This document shows positions 7,866 to 16,632 of a stretch of DNA of 48,969 nt, in pieces. The DNA is from Methylibium sp. (GTDB lineage Bacteria > Pseudomonadota > Gammaproteobacteria > Burkholderiales > Burkholderiaceae_C). A program made the position numbers and the translations under genes. Position 1 is the first letter of the stretch; the number at the start of each line of letters is the position of its first letter. The DNA is taken from NCBI GenBank assembly GCA_013824165.1, contig PNNH01000077.1, positions 1 to 48,969 on the forward strand. The letters run 5' to 3'. The notes below the pieces were generated by a model, which saw only the letters and a program-made list of their open reading frames with translations, searched no databases and was not told where the DNA came from.

Positions 7866-10800
7866 CCCTCCTACCGTTGCAGGCCCAACGCCTGCCTGCG
7901 GCGACCGAACCCGGCTATGCCCGGTGGCCGGCGTGCTGCGCTCAGACCTCCATCTTCGTGGCCGATGGTTCGCTGTGGCGGCGGCCACCAAACGGCCCGG
8001 CTGCGCGGCTGACTCCGCGAGAATCCGCTGCGCGGCATCCGCAGGTGTCGCCGTGCGGCCGGTGGGTGGTCTACAGCGCCAGCAGCGGCGGCGCTGTCGA
8101 ACTTCGGCTGCTGACGCTCGCCAGCGGAGACTCCCGCCAGCTGACCTGGGACGGCCTGCAGGCTCGGCCGTGTGGCTGGCATCCCGATGGTCGCGTGCTC
8201 TATGCCTCGCAGCGCGGCGTGCCGTTGTCGCGCTGGCGCCTGTTCCTGCTCCATCTCGAGACCGGCGAGGTCGAACCGATTCCTTTGGCCGACGCCAGTG
8301 ACGGCTGTTTCATCGATGCGCAGCGCCTGGTGTTCGTGCGTGGCGGCCTGCACGATGATCACGTCCATGGCTACCGCGGCGGCGCGATGCGTGCGCTGTG
8401 GACCATTAATCTGGGGGCTGACAGCGAGGCCCGGCCCCTGTGGCCTGAAGCCGACGCGCATGGTGAATGCGCCATGCCGCGCAGCGATGGGGAGCGGCTG
8501 TACTTTCTCAGCGACGCCGGTGGCAACCAGTCGCTCTGGTCCTGTCGCTTCGATGGGCAGGACAGTCGGCAGGAGGTCACGCCTGGCGACACGCCCGTGC
8601 AGTCGTTCTCGGTGCAGCCGGGGCGCTGCGTCTGGACTGCCGGCGGCCAGCTCTTTGACGCAGCAGCCGGTGCGCTGGATCTGCAGCTGCAGGGCGAATG
8701 CGTCGGCTTGGCCGATCAATGGCTTGAAGAGCCGATGCGCTATTTCGAGACCGCAGTGGCCGAGAGCCACGGCCAGAGGGCGCTGCTGCGCTGTCGTGGC
8801 CGTCTCTGGCTGGCCGAACCGGGCTTGCAGCAGCCCAGCGAGCTGCGCCTGCCAGGCGGTCGAGCTGGAGCCTGTGCCTTCGCGCCCGACGGTCAGTCGG
8901 TATTCGCGGTCTGCGACGCCAGCGGCGAGCCCGAAATCTGGCGCCTCCCTCTGGACGGCACGGCGCCCCGGCAGTTGACCCATGATGGCCACAGCGCGCG
9001 GACCGGCGTGTGGCCCTCGCCATGCGGACGCTGGCTGGCCCACGCCGACGGCGTACACCAGCTGTGGCTGACCGAGCTCTCAGGCGCGGTGGCGCAGCGA
9101 CGCCTGCCGCTGAGCGCAGGCGCCGGACCGGTCACCGAACTGGTCTGGCTGCCGGAGCCCGCTTCGCTGGTTCTTTGTCGTGCCATCGGGGGGGAAGAGC
9201 GGCCGCAGCTGGAGCGCTGGACGCTCGCTGGTGCGCCTGGCGATGTCGACCAGGTCGAGCGACTCGGTGATCCCCGATTTCCATGCCACAGTCCGTGCCT
9301 GTCAGCCGATGGCCGCTGGTTGTTCTACCTCTGCGAGCGCGAGTTCAGCGCGCCGCGCGCCGATCCCTGGGGCGACCGCAGCTTCGGTGTGGCCTTCGAG
9401 CGGCGGGTTCGCTGCGATGCGTTGGCGCTGAAGGACGACGCCCCCTGGCCCTGGGACGACCCCGACGCAGTCTCCCGGCCGCAGCGCGGCGTACCCGCCG
9501 GCAGCTTGCGGTCGACACCGCTGCCGCCGGGCAACCACAGGCGGCTCTTTGCCACGCCTGAGCGCTTGCTGAGCTGGGTGATAGAGCCGGGCAGCGAGCC
9601 CTGGGCCGGCGCTCTGTGGAGCTTGCCTTTCAAGCCGGATGCCAAGCCCGAGGTGGATGGCCGCAGCTATGCCTTCGTGCTGCATCAGCGCGGTCAGGCG
9701 CAGTCCTTGGTCCGCCTGGCAGGGCCGAATGCGACGCTGCAATGGCGCCCGGCGGGCACGCCGGATGTTGCCTTGCGGCCCTTGCTGGCGGAGCACTGGC
9801 CGCTGCGTGTCCAACCCGCGCTCGAATGGGCTCAGCATTTCGTCGATGCCTGGCGCCATGTGCGCGAGCAGATGTACGACCGCGAATTGCACGGGCGCGA
9901 CTGGACCCGCATCGGCCTGCACCATGCCGGCCTGCTTCGCCGCGTCAGCGAGCGCAGCGAGGTGGACGAGGTCATCGGTCAGATGCTGGCCGAGCTCGGC
10001 ACGCTGCACACCTTTGTCCGCCCGGCCGCGCCGACGAAGCCGGCAGCCGATGCGCCCGGGTTTCTCGGGCTGCGCGTCAAGCGCGTGGCCGAAGGGCTGC
10101 GCGTCGAGCAGGTGCTGGCCCATGACCCGGCGCAACCTGAACAGACGGTGCCGGCTGCCGCTCCCGGCACCGCGCTGCGGCCCGGTGACCTGATCCTCAG
10201 CGCTGGCGGGCAGCCGGCCAATCACGTTGGCAGCCTGGGCCAGTTGCTGGCCGGTCGCACCGGCAGCCGCGTGGCGCTGGATGTGCTGGATGCGCAGGGC
10301 CGCCCTTGGCGCGTGCCGGCGCTGCCGGTGCGCGCTGCCGCCGAGCAGGACCTGCTGCAGGCCGACTGGCTGCAGTCGCAACGAGAACGGGTGCGGCAGC
10401 GCTCGCAGGACCGCATCGGCTATGTGCATCTGCGGGCCATGCGCCGCGCCGACCTGGAATGCTTCGCCCGCGATGCTTATGCCGGCCCGCACTGGCAAGG
10501 CCTGGTGCTGGATGTGCGCGGCAATCGAGGCGGCAATATCGACAGCTGGTTGATCGAGAAGCTGCGCCGCCAGGCCTGGTGCTGGTGGAATCGCCGGGAG
10601 GGTCCGCCGGTTCCGAATATGCCTGGTGCGCTGAGCGGCCACTTGGCTGTCCTGATCGATGCGCAGACCTATTCCGATGGCGAGACCTTTGCGTCGGCGG
10701 TGCGCCACTTCGGGCTCGGCCCGCTGGTGGGTCAGCGCAGCAGCGGCGCTGGCGTCTGGCTGACGCAGCAGCCCAATCTGCTCGACGGCGGCACGGTCAC

Positions 10801-11038
10801 GGTCGGTCAGTTCGGCCAGTTCGACGCGCAGGGGCGCTGGTTGATCGAAGGCCACGGCGTCGAGCCCGATGTCGTCGTCGACAACCTGCCGCACGCCAGC
10901 TTCAGCGGCAGCGATGCCCAGCTGGACGCCGCCTTGCAGCTGCTGCTGGCGCGCATCGACGCGCAGCCCTTTGCCCCTCCCACCCAGCCGCCCGCACCGC
11001 GCGCGGCCCCTAATCTGACGGAGTTGTTGGAGCGATGA
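7862..11038 (+). CDS. Cytoplasmic tricorn-type serine protease (S41 family)
   Basis: 1058 aa, GTG start, no signal peptide. The first 650 or so residues look like TolB/WD40-type beta-propeller blades (repeated SPCGRW, SADGRW and similar turns). A C1-type helical region, a PDZ domain (about 745-830) and an S41 core follow. Matching archaeal tricorn protease, I see His716 (H746 in tricorn), nucleophile Ser938 in YSDGET (S965) and Glu996 in IEGHGVEPD (E1023). The spacing is almost identical: 222 and 58 residues against 219 and 58. The Ser next to the catalytic His in tricorn is Leu715 here. It probably degrades imported peptides in the cytosol. It is overlapped by genes on both sides (GTGA, ATGA). 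Confidence 0.88.
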   Translation: MTLLPLQAQRLPAATEPGYARWPACCAQTSIFVADGSLWRRPPNGPAARLTPRESAARHPQVSPCGRWVVYSASSGGAVELRLLTLASGDSRQLTWDGLQARPCGWHPDGRVLYASQRGVPLSRWRLFLLHLETGEVEPIPLADASDGCFIDAQRLVFVRGGLHDDHVHGYRGGAMRALWTINLGADSEARPLWPEADAHGECAMPRSDGERLYFLSDAGGNQSLWSCRFDGQDSRQEVTPGDTPVQSFSVQPGRCVWTAGGQLFDAAAGALDLQLQGECVGLADQWLEEPMRYFETAVAESHGQRALLRCRGRLWLAEPGLQQPSELRLPGGRAGACAFAPDGQSVFAVCDASGEPEIWRLPLDGTAPRQLTHDGHSARTGVWPSPCGRWLAHADGVHQLWLTELSGAVAQRRLPLSAGAGPVTELVWLPEPASLVLCRAIGGEERPQLERWTLAGAPGDVDQVERLGDPRFPCHSPCLSADGRWLFYLCEREFSAPRADPWGDRSFGVAFERRVRCDALALKDDAPWPWDDPDAVSRPQRGVPAGSLRSTPLPPGNHRRLFATPERLLSWVIEPGSEPWAGALWSLPFKPDAKPEVDGRSYAFVLHQRGQAQSLVRLAGPNATLQWRPAGTPDVALRPLLAEHWPLRVQPALEWAQHFVDAWRHVREQMYDRELHGRDWTRIGLHHAGLLRRVSERSEVDEVIGQMLAELGTLHTFVRPAAPTKPAADAPGFLGLRVKRVAEGLRVEQVLAHDPAQPEQTVPAAAPGTALRPGDLILSAGGQPANHVGSLGQLLAGRTGSRVALDVLDAQGRPWRVPALPVRAAAEQDLLQADWLQSQRERVRQRSQDRIGYVHLRAMRRADLECFARDAYAGPHWQGLVLDVRGNRGGNIDSWLIEKLRRQAWCWWNRREGPPVPNMPGALSGHLAVLIDAQTYSDGETFASAVRHFGLGPLVGQRSSGAGVWLTQQPNLLDGGTVTVGQFGQFDAQGRWLIEGHGVEPDVVVDNLPHASFSGSDAQLDAALQLLLARIDAQPFAPPTQPPAPRAAPNLTELLER

Positions 11039-12213
11039 AAGTCCTGTCCCGTGGCGTCGTGCCGTGGCTGGCCGGCGTCGTGTGCACCCTGGCGAGCTGG
11101 AGCTGCCACGCTGACCCGATGATCGAGCCGGCGCTCAACGAATCGCTGGTGTTCGTGCCCTCGGCGCCACCCGATGCGCCCTCGCTGGAGGCCACGCTGT
11201 TCGTGCCGGACGGCACAGGTCCGTTCCCGCTGGCTGTGCTCAATCACGGCAAGCTGCCCGGCCCCTCCCGCAAGCAGCCGCGCTGGCGCCCGCTGGATCT
11301 CGTGCGGGGCTGGCTGCAGCGCGGCTATGCGGTTTACCTGCCGATGCGCGCCGGCTACGCCAACTCCGGCGGCCCGGACGATGACCCCAACTGTCCGGAC
11401 ATCGCCGCCAATGGGCGAGCCGGCGGCGCGCATGTGCGCCGCGCTGTCGACACGCTCGCCGGCCGCGCCGATATTGATCTGACGCGCATCGTGATGCTGG
11501 GCCACTCCGCCGGTGCCCTGTCGACGCTGGGCTACTTGGATCAGCCCCATCCCGGTGTCCGCGTCGCAGTGAACCTGGCGGGCGGCTGGCGCGCCAACCT
11601 GAAGTGGTGTGCCTGGCAGGACGCCCTGGTCTCCGGCATGCAAGCGATGGCGCCAGCTGCCAGCAAGGTGCCCGTCATGTGGCTGTACGCGGAGAACGAC
11701 AGTTACTTCGACCCTGCATTGGCTGAACGCATGTTCCGCGCCTTCAAGGACAGCGGCGGGCAGGGCGTCATGCGGCGGCTGGCCGCTGTCGGCGACGACG
11801 GACATACCGCCGTGCTCGAAGACCTTGGATTGAAGCTGGTGTGGCCCAAGATCGACGCGCTGCTCGCCGCAGCCAAGCTGCCGACCGCAGTTGTCCAGCC
11901 GCGCTTTGCTGACGTGAGCGAGCCTTTGCCGGCAGACAGCGGATTCGCCAGGGTGAGCGACATCGCCAGCGTGCCAGGGCTGAACGACCGAACGCGCGCC
12001 GTCTACGCGGAGTTCCTGCGCCAGGCCCCACCGCGTGCGTTCGCGATCTCCCCGGACGGCGCCGTGGGCTGGGCCAACCAGGGCTACAAGCCACAGCGCG
12101 TCGCACTGCGCTGGTGCCAGACCCATGCTGCCCCGGGCCGCCCGTGCCGCCTTTATGCCGTGGACGACCGGGTCGTCTGGCAGGCCGTCCCCAGCGATGC
12201 ATCCGCCAAATAG
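11035..12213 (+). CDS. Exported alpha/beta hydrolase (dienelactone hydrolase-like) with extra C-terminal domain
   Basis: 392 aa. A signal peptide ends at about residue 26 (SCHA). The alpha/beta-hydrolase triad is visible: Ser158 in GHSAG, Asp222 in AENDSYF and His257 in DDGHTAV. From about residue 325 a small domain (FAISPDGAVGWANQGY, then a CRLYAVDD strand with paired Cys) follows. I have seen similar tails on secreted hydrolases but do not know their role. It probably acts in the periplasm as an esterase or peptidase on the imported ligand (inference). It overlaps the protease gene by ATGA and lies 12 bp before the binding-protein gene. Confidence 0.82.
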   Translation: MKVLSRGVVPWLAGVVCTLASWSCHADPMIEPALNESLVFVPSAPPDAPSLEATLFVPDGTGPFPLAVLNHGKLPGPSRKQPRWRPLDLVRGWLQRGYAVYLPMRAGYANSGGPDDDPNCPDIAANGRAGGAHVRRAVDTLAGRADIDLTRIVMLGHSAGALSTLGYLDQPHPGVRVAVNLAGGWRANLKWCAWQDALVSGMQAMAPAASKVPVMWLYAENDSYFDPALAERMFRAFKDSGGQGVMRRLAAVGDDGHTAVLEDLGLKLVWPKIDALLAAAKLPTAVVQPRFADVSEPLPADSGFARVSDIASVPGLNDRTRAVYAEFLRQAPPRAFAISPDGAVGWANQGYKPQRVALRWCQTHAAPGRPCRLYAVDDRVVWQAVPSDASAK

Positions 12214-12225
12214 GAGAGCTTCCTC

Positions 12226-13776
12226 ATGATCAAGACCTTGTTCGCCGCCGCAGTGCTGAGCGCCAGCGCGCTGGCGCCAGTCGCGGCACAGACCCTGCAT
12301 TTCCGGCTGCAGGCCGATCCGCAGACCCTCTACAACGTGCAGAGCATCTCCAACATCGTTGACGGGGTGCTCGGCAACTATCTGCTGGAGCGCCTGGTCT
12401 ATGTCGATGCGCAGGGCCTGCCGCAGCCTTGGTTGGCCGAGTCCTGGGTTCTCAGCGCTGACCAGAAGACGGTCAGCTTCAAGCTTCGCAGCGGCGTCAA
12501 GTTCCATGACGGCACCGACTTCAACGCCGCCGCCGTCAAGTTCCACTTCGACGCCATCCGCGATCCAAAGAACGCCTCGCCGCTGCTGTCGATGATCGGC
12601 CCGCTGGAGCGCGTCGAGACGCCTGACCCGCAAACGGTCACGCTGGTTTTCAGCCGCCCCTACGGTCCGCTGCTGAACAACCTCTCGCTCGGCTTCATGG
12701 GTATCAACTCGCCGACGGCCGTGAACAAGGCGGGCAAGAGCTACGGCCGCAAGCCGGTCGGCACCGGCCCCTTCAAGCTGCAGCGCTGGACGCCGGGCAG
12801 CGAGCTGCGGCTGGAACGCTACGCCGACTATCGGCAGTTCCGCCGCGACGCCGTGAATCAGGGACCGGCCCATGCGCAGACCGTGGTGCTGCATGTGATC
12901 CGCGAGGATGCCGTGGCTGCCGCTGCGCTGGAGTCAGGCGAGCTGACGGCCGCCGATCTGCAGCCCGATGTGGTGCCGCGCTTCGAGCGCGACAAACGCT
13001 TCCGGGTGGTTACGAACAAGAACGTCAAGTTGCTGGCCTTCATCGACATGAACCAGCACCGCCCGCCCTTCGATGATGTGAACTTCCGCCGTGCCGTCAG
13101 CATGTCGATCGACCGCCAAGCTGTCGTGCGCGGTGCGATGGGCGGCTATGCCACCGAGATGAGCACGCCGCTGGCGCCGGGCATCCCGGGTTTCGACAAG
13201 GCCCTGGCGGCGAAGGCCGAGCTGGGCTACGCGCCGGACAAGGCCCGCGCGCTGCTTGCCGCCGCGGGATGGAAGCTCAAGGATGGCGTGCTCGAGCGCG
13301 ACGGCAGACCGGCCCGCTTCGTGATGCGCGGCGTGTCGGGCTCCGACACGGTGGACCGAGCGCTGGCGGTGATTCAGAGCAATCTGAAGGCGGTGGGCAT
13401 CCAGGTCACGCTGGAGACCTCCGACTGGGGCGCCATGTATCCCAGCTTGCTGAACAACGACTGGGAGATGGCCATGATGGGCTGGACCTGGCCGGACGGC
13501 AGCGTGATGGGCAATCTGTGGCGCTCACCTGGCCACCGCAAGCACCTCAAGGCCAATCCCACGCTGGACGCGCTGTTCCTGCGCTGCGACAGCATGCTCG
13601 ATGCGGCCCCGCGCAACAGCTGTTTGGCGCAGGCCCAGCGTCTGCTTGTCGAGCAGGTGCAGGTCGTGCCGGTTGCAAGCCGCTGGGACCAGTACGCCGT
13701 GCAGGCCGGCGTGCGCGACTTCACCGTCGATGCGGGCGGCTACCTGCTGCCCGGCGACGTGAAGGTGCAGCCGTGA
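12226..13776 (+). CDS. Periplasmic peptide-binding protein of an ABC transporter (SBP family 5)
   Basis: 516 aa. A signal peptide ends near APVAAQ. It has the family-5 signature: a LAESWVLSADQKTVSFKLR segment, then VKFHDGTDFNAAAVKFHFD. DppA/OppA proteins are of this length and capture di- or oligopeptides, sometimes heme or nickel, for the inner-membrane permease. A strong AGGAGAG lies just before the ATG. The stop overlaps the permease start (TGATG). Confidence 0.93.
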   Translation: MIKTLFAAAVLSASALAPVAAQTLHFRLQADPQTLYNVQSISNIVDGVLGNYLLERLVYVDAQGLPQPWLAESWVLSADQKTVSFKLRSGVKFHDGTDFNAAAVKFHFDAIRDPKNASPLLSMIGPLERVETPDPQTVTLVFSRPYGPLLNNLSLGFMGINSPTAVNKAGKSYGRKPVGTGPFKLQRWTPGSELRLERYADYRQFRRDAVNQGPAHAQTVVLHVIREDAVAAAALESGELTAADLQPDVVPRFERDKRFRVVTNKNVKLLAFIDMNQHRPPFDDVNFRRAVSMSIDRQAVVRGAMGGYATEMSTPLAPGIPGFDKALAAKAELGYAPDKARALLAAAGWKLKDGVLERDGRPARFVMRGVSGSDTVDRALAVIQSNLKAVGIQVTLETSDWGAMYPSLLNNDWEMAMMGWTWPDGSVMGNLWRSPGHRKHLKANPTLDALFLRCDSMLDAAPRNSCLAQAQRLLVEQVQVVPVASRWDQYAVQAGVRDFTVDAGGYLLPGDVKVQP

Positions 13777-14708
13777 TGGCCTTCGTCCTGCGGCGCTTGT
13801 TGTCGGCCGTGCCGGTGCTGCTGGGCATTCTGCTGACGACCTTCCTGATCAAGGCAGCGATCCCGACCGACGCCGTCACTGCCATGTTCCAGGGGCAGAT
13901 GACCGACGAGGACGCCTCCGAGGCGGTTGCCCAGCTGCGCGCCCACTACCACCTCGACGAATCCTGGCCACGCCAGTTCCAGCGCTACGTCGGGCAGTTG
14001 CTGCAAGGGGATCTCGGCGAGTCGGTGCGAACGCGCGAGCCGGTGGCCGACGAAATCGGCTGGCGCTATCTGAACACCATCAAGCTGACCGCCGCCGCGC
14101 TCGTGATCGCGGTGGTGCTGGGCCTGGGTCTGGGTCTGCTGGCGGCCTGGAAGCGCGATACCTGGCTGGACCTGACTGCCACCTCGATCAGCTTGCTGGG
14201 CGTGTCGCTGCCTTCCTTCGTGTTCGGGCTGATGATGGTGCTGGTGTTCTCGATCTGGCTGCGTTGGGTGCCGGTGCTGGCCCAGGACTGGCGCGCTTTG
14301 ATCCTGCCGGCGCTGACGCTGGGGCTGATCGAGGCCGCGCCCTTGGCGCGGGTGGCGCGCTCGGCCATGGTCGATGTGCTGGGCAGCGACTTCATCCGCG
14401 CCGCCCGGGCCAAGGGTATGAGCGAATGGGCCTTGGTGACCCGGCACGCGCTGCCCAATGCCCTCGTGGCGGTGGTCACGCTGGTTGGCCTGCAGATCGG
14501 CAGCCTGCTGGGCGGGGCCTTCATCATCGAGGTGGTGTTTGGCTGGCCCGGCATCGGCGAGCTGGCGGTGCAGGCCATCCAGTGGCGCGATTTCGCCATC
14601 ACGCAGGCGGTGATCCTGGTGGGTGCGGTGACCTATGTGGCAGTCAACGTCATCGTCGATTGCTTGTATGCGGTGCTGGACCCGCGCATTGAACTGAACG
14701 GCAGCTGA
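13776..14708 (+). CDS. dppB: Peptide ABC transporter permease, DppB type
   Basis: 310 aa from the ATG at 13776, the usual DppB/OppB length. It starts MAFVLRRLLSAVPVLLGIL, has six predicted membrane spans and an EAA loop (RAARAKGMSEWALVTRHALPN). The frame is open upstream to 13269, but that part lies inside the binding-protein gene and is unlike any permease. Its start overlaps the stop of the binding protein by one base, and its end overlaps dppC by one base. Confidence 0.94.
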   Translation: MAFVLRRLLSAVPVLLGILLTTFLIKAAIPTDAVTAMFQGQMTDEDASEAVAQLRAHYHLDESWPRQFQRYVGQLLQGDLGESVRTREPVADEIGWRYLNTIKLTAAALVIAVVLGLGLGLLAAWKRDTWLDLTATSISLLGVSLPSFVFGLMMVLVFSIWLRWVPVLAQDWRALILPALTLGLIEAAPLARVARSAMVDVLGSDFIRAARAKGMSEWALVTRHALPNALVAVVTLVGLQIGSLLGGAFIIEVVFGWPGIGELAVQAIQWRDFAITQAVILVGAVTYVAVNVIVDCLYAVLDPRIELNGS

Positions 14709-15598
14709 TGAGCACGAATGCATCTCTTGCGGCCAGCGTCGTGCCGGCCGCTGCGCGGCGGCCCAGCCGCAGCGCTTGGACCGCGCTGTGGCGCCACCGC
14801 TCTGCCCAGGTCGGTGGAAGCCTCTTGCTGCTGATCCTGCTGGCCGCCTTGTTCGCGCCCTGGCTGGCACCGCAGGACCCCTTGCAGGTTGATACCAGCA
14901 TGCGCCTGCTCGCACCCAGCGCTGCGCATTGGCTGGGCACCGACGAACTGGGCCGCGATGTGGCCAGCCGCATCATCCACGGCGCGCGCTGGTTCGTGGG
15001 CATCGGCATCGCCACGCTGCTGCTCAGCGCCAGCCTGGGTGTGGCCTTGGGCCTGATCGCCGCGATGGGCCCGCGCTGGGCCGATCTGGCGATCTCGGCG
15101 CTGAACAATGTGCTGCTGTCATTTCCCTATGTGCTGCTGGTGCTGGCGGTGGTGGCCATCCTTGGCCCGAATCTGGTGACGGCGATCCTGGCGGTCAGCA
15201 TCGGCGGTGTGCCCGGCTATGCGCGGCTGGTCCGAGGCGAGGTGCTGCGGCTGCGCAGTGCCGAATACGTCGAGGCGCTGGTCGCGCTGGGGGCGAACCG
15301 CTGGCAGATCACGCGCCGCGCCATCCTTCCCAACATCAGCTCGCCGCTGATCGTCTATGCCAGCTTCGTCACACCACTGTCGGTACTGGCTGCCGCGTCA
15401 CTGAGCTTTCTGGGGCTGGGCGTGCAGCCACCGGCGCCCGAATGGGGTGCCATGCTGGTCAATGCGCGCAATCTGTTGCGCACCGCCTGGTGGGCCGCCT
15501 GCGCGCCGGGGCTGGCGATCTTCATCGCCATCTTCTCCACCAACCTGCTGGGCAACGCGCTGCGTGACGTGTTCGACCCGCGCTCACAGGGCCGCTGA
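14708..15598 (+). CDS. dppC: Peptide ABC transporter permease, DppC type
   Basis: 296 aa with an N-terminal OppC_N region (TALWRHRSAQVGGSLLLLIL), the family motif GTDELGRDVASRIIHGARW, and an EAA loop (EALVALGANRWQITRRAILPN). It pairs with DppB to form the translocation channel. One-base overlaps (TGATG) with dppB and dppD imply coupled translation. Confidence 0.95.
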   Translation: MSTNASLAASVVPAAARRPSRSAWTALWRHRSAQVGGSLLLLILLAALFAPWLAPQDPLQVDTSMRLLAPSAAHWLGTDELGRDVASRIIHGARWFVGIGIATLLLSASLGVALGLIAAMGPRWADLAISALNNVLLSFPYVLLVLAVVAILGPNLVTAILAVSIGGVPGYARLVRGEVLRLRSAEYVEALVALGANRWQITRRAILPNISSPLIVYASFVTPLSVLAAASLSFLGLGVQPPAPEWGAMLVNARNLLRTAWWAACAPGLAIFIAIFSTNLLGNALRDVFDPRSQGR

Positions 15599-16632
15599 TG
15601 ACAAGCCAAGCCATACTCGAAATCTGCGGGCTGCAGACCTGTTTCGACACGCCGAGTGGAACCGTGCATGCGGTCGACGGCGTGGATCTGGTCCTGCATG
15701 CCGGCGAGGTCTTGGCGCTGGTCGGTGAATCCGGCAGCGGCAAGACGGTCACGGCCCTGTCAGCGCTCGGCCTGGTGGTGCCGCCCGGCCGCATCACAGC
15801 GGGCAGCATCCGGCTTCGCGGCGAGGATTTGCTGGCCGCGCGTCAGACGCGGCTGCAGCAGCTTCGCGGCGCCGAGATCGCGATGGTCTTCCAGCAACCA
15901 CGAGCCTGCCTGAACCCGGTGCAGCGCATCGGCGAGCAGATCGCCGAGCAGTTCATCCGTCATCGCGGCCTGTCCACCGCCGAGGCGCACAAACGGGCCA
16001 TCGAGCTGCTAGGGCGGGTCGAGCTGCCTGACCCGATCCGGCGAGCCCGCGACTATCCGCATCAGCTCTCCGGCGGGCAGGCGCAGCGGGTGATGATCGC
16101 GATCGCGATTGCGCTGCAACCAGCAGTGCTCATCGCTGATGAGCCAACCACAGCACTGGACGTCACGGTGCAGGCCCAATTGCTGGAGCTGATGCAGCGC
16201 CTGTGCCGCGAATCGGGCACCGCGCTGTTGCTGGTGACGCATGACCTGGGCGTGGTGGCGCAGGTGGCCGACCGTGTGGCTGTCATGTATGCCGGCCAGA
16301 TTGTCGAACAGGCGCCGGTGCTGGAGTTGTTCGATCGGCCGCAGCACCCCTACACGCGCGGCCTGCTCGGCGCTCTGCCTGTGCTGGGCCAGCGACGCGC
16401 CATGCTGACCGACATCCCTGGCAGCGTTCCAGTGCTGGACCGACGCGCTGCTGGCTGCCGCTTTGCCGAGCGTTGCGACGAGTACCACCGCCTGGCCGGC
16501 ACCGACCCAAAGCTCGCCAGGCGCTGCCTGAGCGAGCCGCCCGTGCTGTTGCATCGGGGCGATGCGCAGCAGGCGGTGCGCTGCTGGGCGGTCGAAGCCG
16601 GCGCGCATGCAATGGCAGGAGCAGCAGCATGA
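15598..16632 (+). CDS. dppD: Peptide ABC transporter ATPase, DppD type
   Basis: 344 aa. Walker A GESGSGKT, signature LSGGQAQR, Walker B AVLIADEPTTALD, H-loop VTHDLG. The C-terminal oligopeptide/dipeptide domain carries the Cys set seen in OppD/DppD (CRFAERC, then RRC and VRCW), a known [4Fe-4S] site in some homologues. It energises peptide import with DppF and overlaps dppF by ATGA. Confidence 0.95.
   Translation: MTSQAILEICGLQTCFDTPSGTVHAVDGVDLVLHAGEVLALVGESGSGKTVTALSALGLVVPPGRITAGSIRLRGEDLLAARQTRLQQLRGAEIAMVFQQPRACLNPVQRIGEQIAEQFIRHRGLSTAEAHKRAIELLGRVELPDPIRRARDYPHQLSGGQAQRVMIAIAIALQPAVLIADEPTTALDVTVQAQLLELMQRLCRESGTALLLVTHDLGVVAQVADRVAVMYAGQIVEQAPVLELFDRPQHPYTRGLLGALPVLGQRRAMLTDIPGSVPVLDRRAAGCRFAERCDEYHRLAGTDPKLARRCLSEPPVLLHRGDAQQAVRCWAVEAGAHAMAGAAA

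Noticed and set aside
9302-10894. 530-codon antisense frame across the protease gene
   Set aside because: Mirror frame of the tricorn-type protease; no recognisable protein features.
10807-12894. 695-codon antisense frame across the hydrolase gene
   Set aside because: High-GC mirror frame of real genes on the plus strand; no domain, and the plus strand has intact motifs.
13269-13775. Long N-terminal extension of the DppB permease
   Set aside because: It lies within the binding-protein gene and is unlike permeases; the internal ATG overlaps the upstream stop in the pattern used by the neighbouring genes.
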